Source: an uncultured Eubacteriales bacterium (GTDB lineage Bacteria > Bacillota > Clostridia > Peptostreptococcales > Anaerovoracaceae). Taken from it: 6,193 nt of DNA. Positions 4,700 to 6,193 of this stretch are shown one piece after another (position 1 is the stretch's first letter; every line of letters begins with the position of its first letter). The translations under genes and the position numbers were made by a program. Below the pieces are notes generated by a model. The model saw nothing but the letters and a program-made list of their open reading frames with translations. It was not told where the DNA came from and made no database searches. The stretch is from NCBI GenBank assembly GCA_902797195.1, contig CADBRY010000035.1, forward strand, positions 1 to 6,193, given 5' to 3'.

Positions 4700-6193
4700 A
4701 TGCTCAATAAAGTGGAGACCGCTTCTCTCAGCGGCGTTGAAGGTTATCCCGTTACCGTGGAGACGGATCTGAGGAAGGGTATGCCCGAGTTTGCCATAGT
4801 GGGTCTTGCGGATACGACAATAAGGGAGTCCTGCAAGAGAACAAAGCCGGCCATAGAAAACAGCGGGTTCAGATTTCCCGTGGAGAAGCTCACCGTAAAT
4901 CTCATGCCGGCGGCAAGGCCAAAAGAGGGAAGCCACTTTGACCTTCCCATTGCCCTGGGGATAGTGTCCCTTATGGAGGATATAGAGATCCCCGAAGACA
5001 TGGCTTTTTTTGGAGAGCTTTCTCTTGACGGTCATATCAATCCCATACGGGGAGCTCTTCCCATGACACTTTGTCTCAGGCAAAGGGGAATAAGAAAGGT
5101 CATACTGCCGGAGTCCAATGCGGCGGAGGCGGCGGCCCTTAAGGATATATGCGTCTTCGGAGCAAACAGCCTGGAAGAAGTGGTGGATCATCTCCTTGGA
5201 AAAAAGAGTCTTCAATTATATAAGCCCGCAGGAGGAGTATATGAAAGCAGCGCAGGTCTTGACTATGATCAGGTCCTGGGGCAGGAATCGGTGAAAAGAG
5301 CTATGGTGATCGGAGCAGCGGGAAACCACGGCATGCTTATGATGGGAAGTCCGGGCTGCGGTAAAACAATGATCGCCAGAAGGCTGCCCACCATCCTTCC
5401 GCCCATGAGTTACGACGAACAGCTGGAGGTCACGGGCATTTACAGTATAGCGGGGATGCTGCCGCCCGGATGCTCGGTGATAAGAGACAGACCTTTCAGA
5501 AGCCCTCATCACTCCATAACCTATGCGGGGCTCATAGGAGGAGGTCAAAAACCGAGACCCGGGGAACTGTCCCTTGCTCACAGAGGCGTGCTGTTTTTGG
5601 ATGAGCTTGGAGAATTTGACGGCAAGGTCATAGACTGCCTCAGACAGCCTGTTGAAGAAGGACAGATAAGGATAAGGCGAAACAGCGAGGAGATAATATT
5701 TCCCTCGAAGGTAATGGTGGTCGTTGCGTCGAATCCCTGCAAATGCGGGAATCTGTGGGACACCAAAAGACTCTGTACATGCACGTCCAGGCAGATCCAG
5801 AGTCACAGAAGACGGCTTATGGGACCATTCACCGACAGGATAGACATGCATATAAAAATGATGCCGGTGGAAAAAGAGACCATTGCATCTCTGCGTAAGG
5901 AAAATACAGGAATGTCTTCCGAGGAAATGAGGAATCAGGTTCTGAAGGTCAGGGAGATACAGACGGAAAGGTACATGGGGACTCCTTATCTCTGCAATGG
6001 GGGTCTGGACGAAAAAGGAATAAGCCGGTATTGCCCTCTGGACGAGGCCTCAGTGAACATAATGACGGGAGCATACGACCGGCTGGGACTGTCCATGAGG
6101 GGATTTCACAAAATAGTAAAACTGGCCAGGACTATAGCGGACCTTGAGGGGAGTGAAAACATAGAAAGTCAACACATCGCGGAAGCACTGACC
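4700..6193 (+). CDS. comM: ComM/YifB-family Mg-chelatase-like AAA+ ATPase, last residues cut by window edge
   Basis: 498 residues are in frame up to the window end. The family is about 505-510, so probably only the extreme C-terminus is missing. ComM in Gram-negative bacteria is a ring-forming helicase that promotes branch migration during natural transformation; in Bacillota the role is inferred from homology. The N-terminal ChlI domain of Lon-protease-like fold covers about 20-140. The AAA+ module has Walker A GSPGCGKT (216-223), PFRSPHHS (265-272), Walker B GVLFLDE (296-302), S344-N345-P346 in the sensor 1 region, arginine-finger region GPFTDRID (375-382) and sensor 2 LSMRGFH (464-470) with R467. 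Four cysteines (347, 349, 359, 361) form the zinc-site-like insert typical of the family. The ATG follows a strong GGGGAGG (4686-4692) at 7 bases. It follows yraN by 23 bases; dprA is the commonest next gene in related genomes but is not visible. Confidence 0.95.
   Translation, partial: MLNKVETASLSGVEGYPVTVETDLRKGMPEFAIVGLADTTIRESCKRTKPAIENSGFRFPVEKLTVNLMPAARPKEGSHFDLPIALGIVSLMEDIEIPEDMAFFGELSLDGHINPIRGALPMTLCLRQRGIRKVILPESNAAEAAALKDICVFGANSLEEVVDHLLGKKSLQLYKPAGGVYESSAGLDYDQVLGQESVKRAMVIGAAGNHGMLMMGSPGCGKTMIARRLPTILPPMSYDEQLEVTGIYSIAGMLPPGCSVIRDRPFRSPHHSITYAGLIGGGQKPRPGELSLAHRGVLFLDELGEFDGKVIDCLRQPVEEGQIRIRRNSEEIIFPSKVMVVVASNPCKCGNLWDTKRLCTCTSRQIQSHRRRLMGPFTDRIDMHIKMMPVEKETIASLRKENTGMSSEEMRNQVLKVREIQTERYMGTPYLCNGGLDEKGISRYCPLDEASVNIMTGAYDRLGLSMRGFHKIVKLARTIADLEGSENIESQHIAEALT

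Noticed and set aside
4631..5851. Two long back-to-back open frames on the minus strand (4631-5215 and 5216-5851)
   Set aside because: They are antisense to comM and yraN, show no recognisable domain or ribosome site, and are explained by the codon bias of the real genes.
1..6193. Mobile element, CRISPR array, toxin-antitoxin or phage defence locus
   Set aside because: No spaced direct repeats, transposase, integrase or small paired genes are visible; all gene-sized space is taken by core families.

Overview
This window looks like chromosomal DNA from a Gram-positive anaerobe, most likely Clostridia (Bacillota). The reasons are strong AGGAGG-type ribosome binding sites, heavy use of AGA/AGG for arginine and ATA for isoleucine, a two-gene Trk potassium system, and a yraN-comM pair as found in clostridial housekeeping clusters. 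GC content looks close to half by eye (not counted). I cannot name the genus. There is no rRNA, tRNA, CRISPR array, transposase, phage gene or integration site.

Layout. Positions 1-2526 hold a leftward operon: trkA (the NAD-binding regulatory subunit) first, then trkH (the potassium-conducting membrane subunit), which runs off the left edge. A 128-base gap (2527-2654) carries back-to-back candidate promoters whose -35 elements overlap. Rightward from 2655 come a glyoxalase-II-like metallo-beta-lactamase-fold hydrolase and a Cof-type HAD phosphatase, probably one transcript, closed by a hairpin terminator at 4130-4167. A near-consensus sigma-A-type promoter at 4232-4260 then starts a second rightward transcript with yraN (nuclease-fold family UPF0102) and comM/yifB (AAA+ helicase linked to DNA uptake and recombination), the latter cut by the right edge close to its natural end.

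How the genes work together. TrkA and TrkH form one potassium uptake system. The MBL hydrolase and HAD phosphatase are probably co-transcribed, but their substrates cannot be read from sequence and no shared pathway is evident. YraN and ComM are commonly adjacent in Bacillota, often upstream of dprA, which would be expected just past the right edge.

Overall this is an ordinary core-genome region. I see no convincing undescribed system. The points most worth a second look are small: a perfect palindrome filling most of the spacer of the yraN promoter, an unusual residue string in the third-filter region of TrkH, the overlapping divergent promoters, and a purine-rich yraN leader with a short overlapping basic reading frame.
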